Source of the DNA: Bradyrhizobium sp. AZCC 1721
GTDB taxonomy: Bacteria > Pseudomonadota > Alphaproteobacteria > Rhizobiales > Xanthobacteraceae
Reading direction: 5' to 3'
DNA: 64,000 nt
Assembly (NCBI RefSeq): GCF_036924715.1
Contig: NZ_JAZHSB010000001.1
Location: 2,471,001-2,535,000 of the forward strand
A program made the position numbers and the translations under genes. Positions 27,049-35,205 of this stretch are shown here, one piece after another. Within the stretch, counting starts at the first letter, position 1, and the number at the start of each line of letters is the position of its first letter. The notes beneath the pieces were generated by a model that searched no databases, had not been told where the DNA came from, and saw only the letters and a list, made by a program, of their open reading frames with translations.

Positions 27049-28431
27049 TCAGGCCGCATGTGCCGATTTTCGCAGCACGTCGGCGGCGATTTTGAGGTCC
27101 TGGACGAAGCGCCGGTATTCGCGCGCCTTGGCGTCGACGTCCGGCAATCGCAGCAGATAGGACGGGTGCACCGTCACCAGCGCCGTGGTGCCGTCGTCGA
27201 GATCGATCGCGCGGCCGCGGTTCTTGTTGATCGGCGTCATTTTCCCGAACACGCTTTGCGCTGCGGTTGCGCCCATTGCCACCACCAGATCGGGTTTGAT
27301 CGCGGCCAGCTCGCGCTCGTACCACTGCCGGCAGGCCTTGATCTCCGGCGTGTTCGGCTTCTGGTGCAGGCGGATCTTTCCGCGCGGCACGAACTTGAAA
27401 TGCTTGACCGCATTGGTGACGTAGACCGTGCGGCGGTCGATGCCGGCTTCTTCCAGTGCGCGGTCGAGCATTTGCCCCGCGGGCCCGACGAACGGTTTGC
27501 CGGCGAGGTCTTCCTTGTCGCCGGGCTGCTCGCCAACCAGCATGATCCGCGCGGTTTGCCGGCCTTCGCCGAACACGGTCTGGGTGGCATTCTTGTAAAG
27601 ATGACAGGCGCGGCAATCGGCGGCTTCTTCGCGCAGCGTCTCGATGTCGTCCCGAACTCTTCTGCGCACCATGGGCGGCTCCGGCCGTTTTGGCGCCTGG
27701 TGTGGTTCCGTAGCGTCGCGTTCCGCACGCTTGACTGCAGGCTTAATTATTGAACCCTCTTGCAGGTTCCTCGTCTTCACCGTCAGCCGCGCCGGGTTGA
27801 AGATGCTGGCTGAATAGCGCCGCCAGGTTTCCTCCAGCCGGTCCGCGCTAGGGGCTTCGCTTCTGCTGACGCCCGGCGTGAACGAGACGACATGGCCGTC
27901 CCAATGCGCGCAGAGATCTGGCGTCAGGATCGACCAGGGCATGTCGGCGAAACGGCGTGCGAAGAACGGGGCGGCCAGTTCGACGATGTGGTGCTCCGGC
28001 TCGAACCAGGCGACGAAGTGCGATTTCTGCTCGCGGCCTATTTCGCGGAAGTGGACAAGGACATGCATCCTGTGCTCGTCGCGGCGCACGGCCTTGGCCA
28101 TCGCGGTGATCTCGGCCACGTCAGGATCGGTCGTGAGTTCAAGCAGATCGTGATGCGTTCGCAACCGCCATAGCAGGCGATAGAGCAGGGCGAAGCGCTC
28201 GGGGTTGCGGTGCAGGATCGCAACCTCCGCCAGTTCGACGAACCTGGCCGGCACGTTGAAGGTGCCCTGTGGCGGCTCGAGCGGCGGCGCGGTCGGCGCG
28301 AACAGTTCGGGCGCATCATCAGCCACGCGCCAGCTCACGTCGGACGGTTTCACGTCATTCAGCGCCAGCGCGCGGGCCGCTTTACGCCAGCCATCAAAAT
28401 CAGTTTGGCTATCTAGGATGATGTGGTGCAT
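27049..28431 (-). CDS. udgX: UdgX family uracil-DNA binding protein with N-terminal DUF4130 domain
   Basis: A 460-residue two-domain protein. Residues ~1-230 match the DUF4130 type, sometimes called a putative DNA metabolism protein. After a charged linker, the C-terminal part is a uracil-DNA glycosylase-like domain. It has the iron-sulphur-type CRACHLYKNATQTVFGEG, the catalytic-loop region GEQPGDKEDLAGKPFVGPAG near residue 300, and VTVHPSYLLRL at the end. UdgX proteins form a covalent link with uracil in DNA through a His in a loop usually reading KRRIH. Here the loop reads GKIRLHQKP, with His near residue 355. The start is ATG 28431, the last in-frame Met before the domain. It is divergent from imuA, with a LexA-type box between them. 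Confidence 0.88.
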   Translation of the reverse strand: MHHIILDSQTDFDGWRKAARALALNDVKPSDVSWRVADDAPELFAPTAPPLEPPQGTFNVPARFVELAEVAILHRNPERFALLYRLLWRLRTHHDLLELTTDPDVAEITAMAKAVRRDEHRMHVLVHFREIGREQKSHFVAWFEPEHHIVELAAPFFARRFADMPWSILTPDLCAHWDGHVVSFTPGVSRSEAPSADRLEETWRRYSASIFNPARLTVKTRNLQEGSIIKPAVKRAERDATEPHQAPKRPEPPMVRRRVRDDIETLREEAADCRACHLYKNATQTVFGEGRQTARIMLVGEQPGDKEDLAGKPFVGPAGQMLDRALEEAGIDRRTVYVTNAVKHFKFVPRGKIRLHQKPNTPEIKACRQWYERELAAIKPDLVVAMGATAAQSVFGKMTPINKNRGRAIDLDDGTTALVTVHPSYLLRLPDVDAKAREYRRFVQDLKIAADVLRKSAHAA

Positions 28432-28544
28432 GTGCTTACTCCACACTCTCTGCCCGCATCCCCGCGCAACGGCTTTGCGGTCGTCTGGAGGGGCCCGCGA
28501 ATCCCTTTGATTCCGCTCATGAATCGCCAAAGCGTCGATCTCGA

Positions 28545-28574
28545 TTGACTCTGCCGGCGCTGTTAGCTTTATAT
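28545..28574 (+). promoter_or_regulatory. Candidate promoter of imuA-imuB-dnaE2
   Basis: TTGACT at 28545-28550 and TTATAT at 28569-28574, eighteen bases apart, resemble a sigma-70 promoter reading toward imuA. The LexA-type box begins two bases after the -10 element, a good position for repression. Confidence 0.5.
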
Positions 28575-28576
28575 TA

Positions 28577-28591
28577 GAACATATCATGAAC
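28577..28591. promoter_or_regulatory. LexA-type SOS box
   Basis: GAACATATCATGAAC reads GAAC-N7-GAAC, the reverse complement of GTTC-N7-GTTC, which is the established LexA site in alphaproteobacteria. It is 67 bases before imuA and 145 bases before the divergent udgX start, so one operator could control both directions. Confidence 0.85.
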
Positions 28592-28658
28592 AAATGAGCC
28601 AGCCGCGCGTTCACTTAGGGAAAAAGCGGTAAAGGCCAATTTTCTGAAGGAACGGCGG

Positions 28659-29489
28659 ATGAGCACCGCACGCACAAGCACGCTTGCGAGTTTGCGCGGA
28701 AGCATCGAGCGCCTGGAGGCGCATGGCGATGCGCATGACCTCAACAAGATTACGCTTGGCCATAAGGCGGCAGATGCTGTGCTGCACGGCGGGCTTGCGC
28801 TCGCGGCGGTGCATGAAGTGTTCGCCGAGGGACACCAGAGCGCGACCGCAACCGGCTTCATCGCAGGGCTGGCGGGAAGGGTGTCGCCGCGCCGGCCGCT
28901 GGTCTGGGTACGGCAGGATTTTTCGGAAATTGAATCGGGCGCGCTGTCGATGAGCGGGCTCGCCGAACTCGGGCTCGATCCGCGATTGCTCGTCACCGTG
29001 CGCGCCACCGACACTGACGCTGCGCTGCGGACCGCCGCCGACGCGCTGGCCTGCGACGCGCTCGGCGCCGTCGTGCTGGAAGTCTGGGGGCAGGCGCGTC
29101 AGCTCGATCTCGTCGCCAGCCGCAAGCTCACGCTGGCCGCAGCAGCCTCCGGCGTCACCGCATTGCTGCTGCGGGTGGCGGCGGAGCCGCGCCCCTCGAC
29201 CGCGGAGACCCGATGGATCGTGCGCGCGGCGCATTCGCCGCCGGGCGCGCCTCCAAAGCCTGCGGCGGCTCCAAAGCCTGCGGCGCCTTGGAGCGCCTGG
29301 GGCGCGCCGGTGTTCGACGCGCAACTCGTTCGTAACCGTCATGGCCCGGTCGGCCGCTGGATCATGGAATGGAATTGTGATGAGTGCCTATTCAGAGAAC
29401 CGTCGGCGTATCCTCAGCCTCTGGCTGCCACGCCTGCCCATCGACCGCATCAAGCGCAAGCTTTCGCCGGCCAGCGCCGCGCAAGCTGA
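28659..29489 (+). CDS. imuA: ImuA, mutasome accessory protein
   Basis: ImuA is a RecA-like fold protein that works with ImuB and DnaE2 in damage-induced mutagenesis. The 276-residue sequence has the family layout: LRGSIERLEAHG, LHGGLALAAVHEVFAEGHQSATATGF, RRPLVWVRQDF, LGAVVLEVWG and the end FDAQLVRNRHGPVGRWIMEWN. AAGGA precedes the ATG. Its last ~37 codons overlap the beginning of imuB by 110 bases in another frame. A short Ala/Pro repeat (APPKPAAAPKPAAP) lies near residue 200. It is the first gene of the LexA-controlled operon. Confidence 0.9.
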   Translation: MSTARTSTLASLRGSIERLEAHGDAHDLNKITLGHKAADAVLHGGLALAAVHEVFAEGHQSATATGFIAGLAGRVSPRRPLVWVRQDFSEIESGALSMSGLAELGLDPRLLVTVRATDTDAALRTAADALACDALGAVVLEVWGQARQLDLVASRKLTLAAAASGVTALLLRVAAEPRPSTAETRWIVRAAHSPPGAPPKPAAAPKPAAPWSAWGAPVFDAQLVRNRHGPVGRWIMEWNCDECLFREPSAYPQPLAATPAHRPHQAQAFAGQRRAS

Positions 29490-31329
29490 AAATTGCCAAG
29501 CGGTTTCAAGCGAAATCTCTAGCCACACGAACAGTGGGCTCCCTCCCCCCTTGCGGGGGAGGGCGGGGGAGAGGGGTGGCGGCAACGGCAGTGCTCGTGG
29601 CTTACCCCTCTCCCTAACCCTCCCCCGCAAGGGGGGAGGGAACGGCACCGCCGCCCCGGTTGATATCTCTCACGACACGAACAGTCGGCTCCCTCTCCCG
29701 CTTGCGGGGGAGGGTTGGGGTGGGGGTGTCGCCGCGAGTGACGCTGTTCGTATGGAGAGAGCTCCCACCCGGATCGCATCTTGCGATGCGATCCGACCTC
29801 AGAGCGAGCTTCGCTCGTCTCGACCCCCGCAAGCGGGAGAGGTGAAGTACCCCTCCGTCGTCGTTGCCAAGCAGCACAATGCCATCCTGATCCATTCCCT
29901 CGACGAGGCCGCTGTCCAGGCCGGCCTCTCGATCGGCCTGCCGCTCGCCAATGCGCGCGCGATCTGTCCCGAGCTGACGGTGTTCGACGCGGATGAAGTC
30001 GCCGATCGCAAAACGCTCGAAGACATCGCCGACTGGTGCGACCGCTTCACCCCGCTGGTGGCGCTCGATCCGCCGTACGGCTTGTTCCTCGACATCACCG
30101 GCTGCGCCCATCTGTTCGGCGGCGAGCGTGCGTTGCTGCAGATCGTCAGCGGCGCGCTGAGCCGCCGCGGCTTTGCCGTTAGCGCCGCGATCGCGAGCAC
30201 CTCGATCTGCGCCCGCACGCTGACGCGCCAGACTTCCGGAAAAATCATTGCCGAGGGCGAGGAGGCGGAGGCCGTCAGTCCGTTGCCGGTATCTGCGCTC
30301 GGCGCCGGTGATGCCATCACCGCCGGCCTGCGCCGTGCTGGGTTGAAGACCATCGGCGATGTCGCCTCGCGAGGACGCCACGAAATCACGGCGCGGTTCG
30401 GTGCGCCCTTCACGACGCTGTTGCAGCAGGCGCTGGGGCAGGGCGATGCGCCGATCAGCCCGCGCAAACCGCCGCCGGATTATATCGTCGAGAAACGCTT
30501 TCCCGAACCGGTCACGACCGGCACCGTGATCGCGATGAACCTGTCCGCGCTCGCTCAAATGCTGGTTACGGCGATGGACAAGCAGGGCAAGGGCGCGCGG
30601 CGGCTGGAGGCGAGCTTCTTCCGCACCGACGGCGCGGTGCGCACGATCTCGGTCGATACCGGGCGTCCGGTGACAAAAGCTGAAGTGATCGACCGCCTGT
30701 TTCGCGAACGGCTCGATGCGCTCAACGATCCCCTCGACCCCGGCTTCGGTTTCGATCTCATTCGTCTCTCCGCCAGCCGCACCGAAATCGTGGTGCAGCA
30801 GCAGCGCGATCTCGATGCCAATGTCCATGACAATGACGAATTGTCCGCGCTGATCGACCGCATCGCCGCGCGCATCGGCGGAAAACGCGTCGTCGTGCAT
30901 CTGCCGGAGGATACCCACATCCCCGAACGCGCGGTGCTGTCCGTGCCGGCGCAGCACCATCTGGCGGCAGCCGCCCAGGCGGCCTGGCCCGAGCGTATCG
31001 AGGGGGAGCCGCCGCTGCGCCCGTTGCGCCTGTTCGACAAACCGGAGCCGATAAAAGTGCCGTTCGCAACCGTGCCCGACGGCCCGCCGCATCAATTCAC
31101 CTGGCGGCGCGTCACGCACGCGGTGGTGCGGGTGGAGGGGCCCGAACGCATCGCGATGGAGTGGTGGAAGCCAAACGGCGGTGGCCCGACGCGGGATTAT
31201 TTCCGCATCGAGGATGAAGCGGGCCTGCGTTTCTGGATCTTTCGCGACGGCCTGTATGAGAGCGAACCGGCGGATGCGGAGGGCGAGCCCGCTTCTATCA
31301 GATGGTTCGTGCATGGATTGTTCGCATGA
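29380..31329 (+). CDS. imuB: ImuB, Y-family polymerase-like mutasome subunit, with repeat-derived insertion
   Basis: ImuB is a catalytically inactive Y-family polymerase that links ImuA, DnaE2 and the beta clamp. The protein starts SAYSENRRRILSLWLPRLPIDR and resumes with PSVVVAKQHNAILIHSLDEAA, LPLANARAICPEL, LDPPYGLFLDITGCAHLFGGE and later TGTVIAMNLSALAQML. The Asp/Glu residues needed for polymerase chemistry are absent at their usual places, as is normal for ImuB. Residues ~47-155 are not ImuB. They are translated palindromic repeats, Arg/Gly/Pro-rich, inserted without breaking the frame. The start 29380 is chosen by homology and lies inside imuA; ATG 29341 is upstream. The stop overlaps the dnaE2 start. 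Confidence 0.9.
   Translation: MSAYSENRRRILSLWLPRLPIDRIKRKLSPASAAQAENCQAVSSEISSHTNSGLPPPLRGRAGERGGGNGSARGLPLSLTLPRKGGGNGTAAPVDISHDTNSRLPLPLAGEGWGGGVAASDAVRMERAPTRIASCDAIRPQSELRSSRPPQAGEVKYPSVVVAKQHNAILIHSLDEAAVQAGLSIGLPLANARAICPELTVFDADEVADRKTLEDIADWCDRFTPLVALDPPYGLFLDITGCAHLFGGERALLQIVSGALSRRGFAVSAAIASTSICARTLTRQTSGKIIAEGEEAEAVSPLPVSALGAGDAITAGLRRAGLKTIGDVASRGRHEITARFGAPFTTLLQQALGQGDAPISPRKPPPDYIVEKRFPEPVTTGTVIAMNLSALAQMLVTAMDKQGKGARRLEASFFRTDGAVRTISVDTGRPVTKAEVIDRLFRERLDALNDPLDPGFGFDLIRLSASRTEIVVQQQRDLDANVHDNDELSALIDRIAARIGGKRVVVHLPEDTHIPERAVLSVPAQHHLAAAAQAAWPERIEGEPPLRPLRLFDKPEPIKVPFATVPDGPPHQFTWRRVTHAVVRVEGPERIAMEWWKPNGGGPTRDYFRIEDEAGLRFWIFRDGLYESEPADAEGEPASIRWFVHGLFA
29540..29641. repeat. 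Palindromic element A inside imuB
   Basis: Perfect 24-base terminal inverted repeats (29540-29563 and 29618-29641, core CCCTCCCCCGCAAGG) enclose about 54 bases. The segment just before it (CACGAACAGTGGGCT) recurs almost exactly before element B at about 29675, so the two units look like a tandem duplication. The element is translated as part of ImuB. Confidence 0.85.
29689..29844. repeat. Palindromic element B inside imuB
   Basis: A 156-base unit with 18-base perfect terminal inverted repeats (CTCTCCCGCTTGCGGGGG and its complement near the right end). The internal block contains CGGATCGCATC and GAGCGAGCTTCGCTCGTCTC. Nearly the same sequence lies in dnaE2 at 33921-34079, in the same reading frame. 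A diverged intergenic relative is at 57272-57460. Both ends are within ImuB codons. Confidence 0.9.
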
Positions 31330-34300
31330 AAAATCCTGTGCCCGACTATGCCGAAATCGGCATCACCACCAATTTTTCGTTCCTGCGCGGCGGCTCGGAC
31401 CCGCGCGCCTATGTGCATCAGGCGAGCGAGCTTGGTATTCCCGTGATCGGCATCGCCGACCACAACACGCTGGCCGGCGTGGTGCGCGCCTGGAGCGAGC
31501 TCGACAACCCTGCCGTCACGCATAAGCCAAAGCTCCTGATCGGCGCGCGGCTCGTCTTCATCGACGGCACGCCTGACATTCTGGTCTATCCGCGCGACCG
31601 CGCGGCTTACGGCCGGCTCTGCCAGTTACTCACCCGCGGCAAACGCGGCGACGACATCACGCGGATCGAAAAGGGCGAATGTCACCTGAAATTCGACGAC
31701 CTCCTCGATTTCGCCGAGGGTCAGCTTCTGGTGCTGGCGCTGCCGCATCGCTTTGACGTGGCGAGCGCGCAGGCAACGCTGGAGCGCCTGAAGAACTCTG
31801 ATGCCGATGGCGTGTGGCTCGCCGCAAGCCTGCTTTACCGTGGTGACGACAGGCGCCGGCTGGCGCGGCTGCATCGCTTGGCGCTCGCGGCAAAGGTGCC
31901 GCTGTTGGCGACCAATGAAGTGCTGTACCACCATCCCGCGCGTCGGCCGCTGCAGGACGTACTGACCTGTATCCGAGAAAAAACCACGATCGATGCGATC
32001 GGCAGGCGGCTCGAGGCCAATGCCGAACGCTATCTCAAGCCTGTCAATGAAATGGCACGGCTGTTTTGCGATCTGCCCGAGGCGATTGCGGAAACCATGC
32101 GTTTTGCGAAACGCATTTCGTTTTCGCTCGACCAGCTCAAATACCAGTATCCGGACGAGCCGGTACCGCCAGGTAAGACCGCGCAACAGCACCTGGAAGA
32201 CCTGACCTGGGCCGGTGTCGACAAATATTTCGGTGGCGTAATCGACGACAAGCTGCGTGCCACCTTGCGCAAGGAGCTCGATCTGATCGCCGAGCTGAAA
32301 TACGCGCATTATTTTCTCACCGTGCACGACATCGTCCGCTACGCGCGTAGCCAGAACATCCTGTGCCAGGGCCGGGGATCGGCGGCCAACTCCGCCGTCT
32401 GCTACGTGCTCGGCATTACCTCGGTCGATCCGACCAAGGTCGACCTGCTGTTCGAGCGCTTCATTTCCAAGGAGCGGCTGGAGCCGCCCGACATCGACGT
32501 CGATTTCGAGCATTCGCGGCGCGAGGAGGTGATGCAATATGTCTACCGCCGCTACGGCCGCCACCGCGCCGCGATCATTGCGACCGTCATCCACTATCGC
32601 CCGCGCAGCGCGATCCGCGACGTCGGCAAGGCGCTGGGGCTGACCGAGGACGTTACCGCAGCCCTCGCCGACACCGTGTGGGGAAGCTGGGGCAAGGGCC
32701 TCAACGAGATGCAGGTCCGCCAGGCCGGGCTGGATCCCCAAAATGCGATGGTCGAACTCGCGGTAGCGCTGGCCTCCGAGCTGATCGAATTCCCCCGCCA
32801 TCTGTCGCAGCATGTCGGTGGCTACGTGCTGACGCAGGATAGGCTCGACACCTATGTGCCGATCGGCAACGCCGCGATGGACGACCGCACCTTCATCGAA
32901 TGGGACAAGGACGACGTCGACGCGCTCAGCATGATGAAGGTCGACGTGCTGGCGCTGGGCATGCTGACCTGCATCCGCAAGAGCTTTGATCTGATCGCCG
33001 ACCACAAGGGGCGGCGTTACGAGCTGGCCGACATCAAGTCGCAGGATGACGACGAAGTTTATCAAATGCTGCAGCGGGGCGAATCCCTCGGCGTGTTCCA
33101 GGTCGAGAGCCGCGCGCAGATGAACATGCTGCCGCGCCTGAAGCCGCGCACCTTCTACGACCTCGTTATCGAAGTCGCGATCGTGCGGCCAGGCCCGATC
33201 CAGGGCGACATGGTGCATCCCTATTTGCGGCGGCGAAACGGCCAGGAAAAGGTGAGCTATCCCTCGCCAGCGCCCGAGCACGGCCCTTCGGACGAACTGT
33301 ACCGCGTGCTGCACAAGACGCTTGGCGTGCCGCTGTTCCAGGAACAGGCGATGCGGATCGCGATCGAGGCCGCAAAATTCACGCCCGAGGAAGCCAACGG
33401 CTTGCGCCGCGCGATGGCGACGTTTCGTAACGTCGGCACCATCGGCAAGTTCGAGGCCAAGCTGATCAACAACATGATCGCGCGCGGCTACGACCCGGAA
33501 TTCGCCCAAAGCTGTTTTGACCAGATCAAGGGTTTTGGCTCTTACGGCTTTCCGGAAAGCCACGCCGCAAGTTTTGCGCAACTCGTCTACGTCTCGTCAT
33601 GGCTGAAGCATTATCACCCGGATGCGTTCTGCTGCGGCCTGCTCAATTCGCAGCCGATGGGCTTTTACGCCCCCGCACAGATCGTCGGCGACGCCCGCAA
33701 GAACGGCGTCGAGGTCCGCGAGATCGACGTGTCCTACAGCTTTGCCCAGAACACGCTGGAGGAGGGGAGTGGGAAGTATTGCGCGGTGCGCTTGGGCTTT
33801 CGCCAGATCGATGGGTTTCATTGGCTTGATGAGGATGAAGAGCGGTTGAAGCGAATACAGTCGTCATTCCGGGGCATATCAGAGGCAGAATCCGATTTGG
33901 TCAGCCGCAAAGGGACTGTGCTCCCTCTCCCGCTTGCGGGGGAGGGTTGGGGTGGGGGTGCCGCCGCGAGTCCCACTGCCCGTATGGAGAGAGCTTCCCA
34001 CACCCGGATCGCATCTATCGATGCGATCCGGCCTCAGAGCGAGCTTCGCTCGTCTCGACCCCCGCAAGCGGGAGAGGTGAGGCGTCCCCGCGGACCGGCC
34101 ACTGTGGAAGCAGCAGACTGGGCCGACCGCATCGTCGCCGCCCGCCAACGCCGGCCCTTCACCTCGCTGGAGGAATTCGCCCGCGACACCGGCCTGCCGA
34201 AGCGCGCGCTGATCCTGCTTGCCGACGCCGATGCCTTCCGCTCGATCGGTCTCGATCGCCGCGCAGCACTCTGGGCGGTGCGGCGGCTGCCTGACGACGT

Positions 34301-34928
34301 GCCGCTGCCGCTGTTTCAGGCCGCGATCGCCCGCGAGCAGCCCGACGAGAACGCCAAGCCGCTGCCCCAGATGCCGCTGCCGGAGCAGGTGGTCGCCGAC
34401 TACCAGACGGTCCGGTTGTCACTGAAAGGCCACCCGATGGAATTCTTGCGCGAGATGTTTACCAAAGAGCGTGTCGTTGCCTGCAAGGATGTCAATTACA
34501 AGAACGACAAGCGCCGTATCCGCTGCGCCGGCGTGGTGCTGGTGCGGCAGCGGCCGGGCAGCGCCAAGGGCGTCGTCTTCATGACGCTGGAGGACGAGAC
34601 CGGCATCGCCAATATCGTGGTGTGGCCCAAGGTGATGGAGCAGTACCGGAAAGAGGTGATGGGCGCTCGCCTGATCCTAGTCGAAGGCTATATCCAGAGC
34701 AGCCCGGAGCAGGTGACGCATCTGGTGGCGCAGCGGATGTTCGACCGCTCCCACGATTTGATCGGCCTCGCCAATGATGCGCTGACCCGCAAGCACCCGG
34801 TGCCCGCAGGGCCCGCGCTGGTCGAACCGCTCAACGACGACCGCCGCGACCACGCCGAAACGCCAGCGCAAAAAATCCGCCACCCGCGCGACGTCCGCAT
34901 CCTGCCGCCGTCCCGCGATTTTCATTGA
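31326..34928 (+). CDS. dnaE2: Error-prone DNA polymerase DnaE2 (ImuC), with repeat-derived insertion
   Basis: The catalytic subunit of the mutasome, a C-family polymerase of 1200 residues. The PHP domain opens with YAEIGITTNFSFLRGGSD and VIGIADHNTLAGVV. The catalytic aspartates are in PPDIDVDFEHSRREEV near residue 388. GSYGFPESHAASFAQLVY marks the fingers region, and an OB-fold follows at RIRCAGVVLVRQRPGSAKGVVFMTLEDE. Residues ~847-918 contain a translated piece of another repeat (from 33867) and a 53-codon palindromic element, lying in the linker before the region DWADRIVAARQRRPFTSLEEF. The start ATG 31326 overlaps the imuB stop (ATGA), indicating coupled translation. The insertion sits outside the core polymerase motifs. 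Confidence 0.93.
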   Translation: MKNPVPDYAEIGITTNFSFLRGGSDPRAYVHQASELGIPVIGIADHNTLAGVVRAWSELDNPAVTHKPKLLIGARLVFIDGTPDILVYPRDRAAYGRLCQLLTRGKRGDDITRIEKGECHLKFDDLLDFAEGQLLVLALPHRFDVASAQATLERLKNSDADGVWLAASLLYRGDDRRRLARLHRLALAAKVPLLATNEVLYHHPARRPLQDVLTCIREKTTIDAIGRRLEANAERYLKPVNEMARLFCDLPEAIAETMRFAKRISFSLDQLKYQYPDEPVPPGKTAQQHLEDLTWAGVDKYFGGVIDDKLRATLRKELDLIAELKYAHYFLTVHDIVRYARSQNILCQGRGSAANSAVCYVLGITSVDPTKVDLLFERFISKERLEPPDIDVDFEHSRREEVMQYVYRRYGRHRAAIIATVIHYRPRSAIRDVGKALGLTEDVTAALADTVWGSWGKGLNEMQVRQAGLDPQNAMVELAVALASELIEFPRHLSQHVGGYVLTQDRLDTYVPIGNAAMDDRTFIEWDKDDVDALSMMKVDVLALGMLTCIRKSFDLIADHKGRRYELADIKSQDDDEVYQMLQRGESLGVFQVESRAQMNMLPRLKPRTFYDLVIEVAIVRPGPIQGDMVHPYLRRRNGQEKVSYPSPAPEHGPSDELYRVLHKTLGVPLFQEQAMRIAIEAAKFTPEEANGLRRAMATFRNVGTIGKFEAKLINNMIARGYDPEFAQSCFDQIKGFGSYGFPESHAASFAQLVYVSSWLKHYHPDAFCCGLLNSQPMGFYAPAQIVGDARKNGVEVREIDVSYSFAQNTLEEGSGKYCAVRLGFRQIDGFHWLDEDEERLKRIQSSFRGISEAESDLVSRKGTVLPLPLAGEGWGGGAAASPTARMERASHTRIASIDAIRPQSELRSSRPPQAGEVRRPRGPATVEAADWADRIVAARQRRPFTSLEEFARDTGLPKRALILLADADAFRSIGLDRRAALWAVRRLPDDVPLPLFQAAIAREQPDENAKPLPQMPLPEQVVADYQTVRLSLKGHPMEFLREMFTKERVVACKDVNYKNDKRRIRCAGVVLVRQRPGSAKGVVFMTLEDETGIANIVVWPKVMEQYRKEVMGARLILVEGYIQSSPEQVTHLVAQRMFDRSHDLIGLANDALTRKHPVPAGPALVEPLNDDRRDHAETPAQKIRHPRDVRILPPSRDFH
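33867..34079. repeat. Repeat elements inside dnaE2
   Basis: A CATTCCGGGGCATATC fragment (from 33871) of the family seen at 16192 is followed by the 159-base palindromic element at 33921-34079. This element matches element B of imuB, with the same terminal inverted repeats, the same core, one extra codon and the same reading frame. It encodes LPLPLAGEGWGGG, then RMERA, DAIRPQSELRSSRPPQAGEV. Confidence 0.9.
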
Positions 34929-35205
34929 GCCGCTCTCTTCGGACGGCGGTGATCGCTGTGCATCATCCAGGTGTTGCCGGCACACCGAGATGAAATCCGT
35001 CCCGGAGGCGTATGTTTGGGGAACCGGGATTTCGGATGTGCGTTCGCTTCACATGACCTGCGGAGCGCGCTTTGCGCATCAGGGCTCAGATATGTCACGC
35101 CCGCCCGGCACCGGATCCTGCGCTCCAGCCGTAACAGTCAGGTTCACCTGCGAATGGCCACCTGGTTCTGACTGTTTCGTCGCGCAAGCTTTTGAGCGAC
35201 TTACC

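Noticed and set aside
27008..27616. Alternative open frame overlapping the end of udgX on the same strand
   Set aside because: Arg/Ala-rich shadow in a different frame; the udgX frame has the uracil-DNA glycosylase motifs.
29539..29845. Insertion sequence or transposon in imuB
   Set aside because: There is no transposase, the units are only 100-156 bases, and no target-site duplication is evident apart from the tandem flank, so these are small palindromic repeats.
31626..33581. A 651-residue open frame on the minus strand opposite dnaE2
   Set aside because: It is a shadow; dnaE2 on the plus strand carries all the expected polymerase motifs.
34990..35205. Earlier start of the NfeD-type protease gene at 34990
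   Set aside because: The extra 72 residues lack a recognisable domain and would bury the signal sequence; the ATG at 35206 fits the family.
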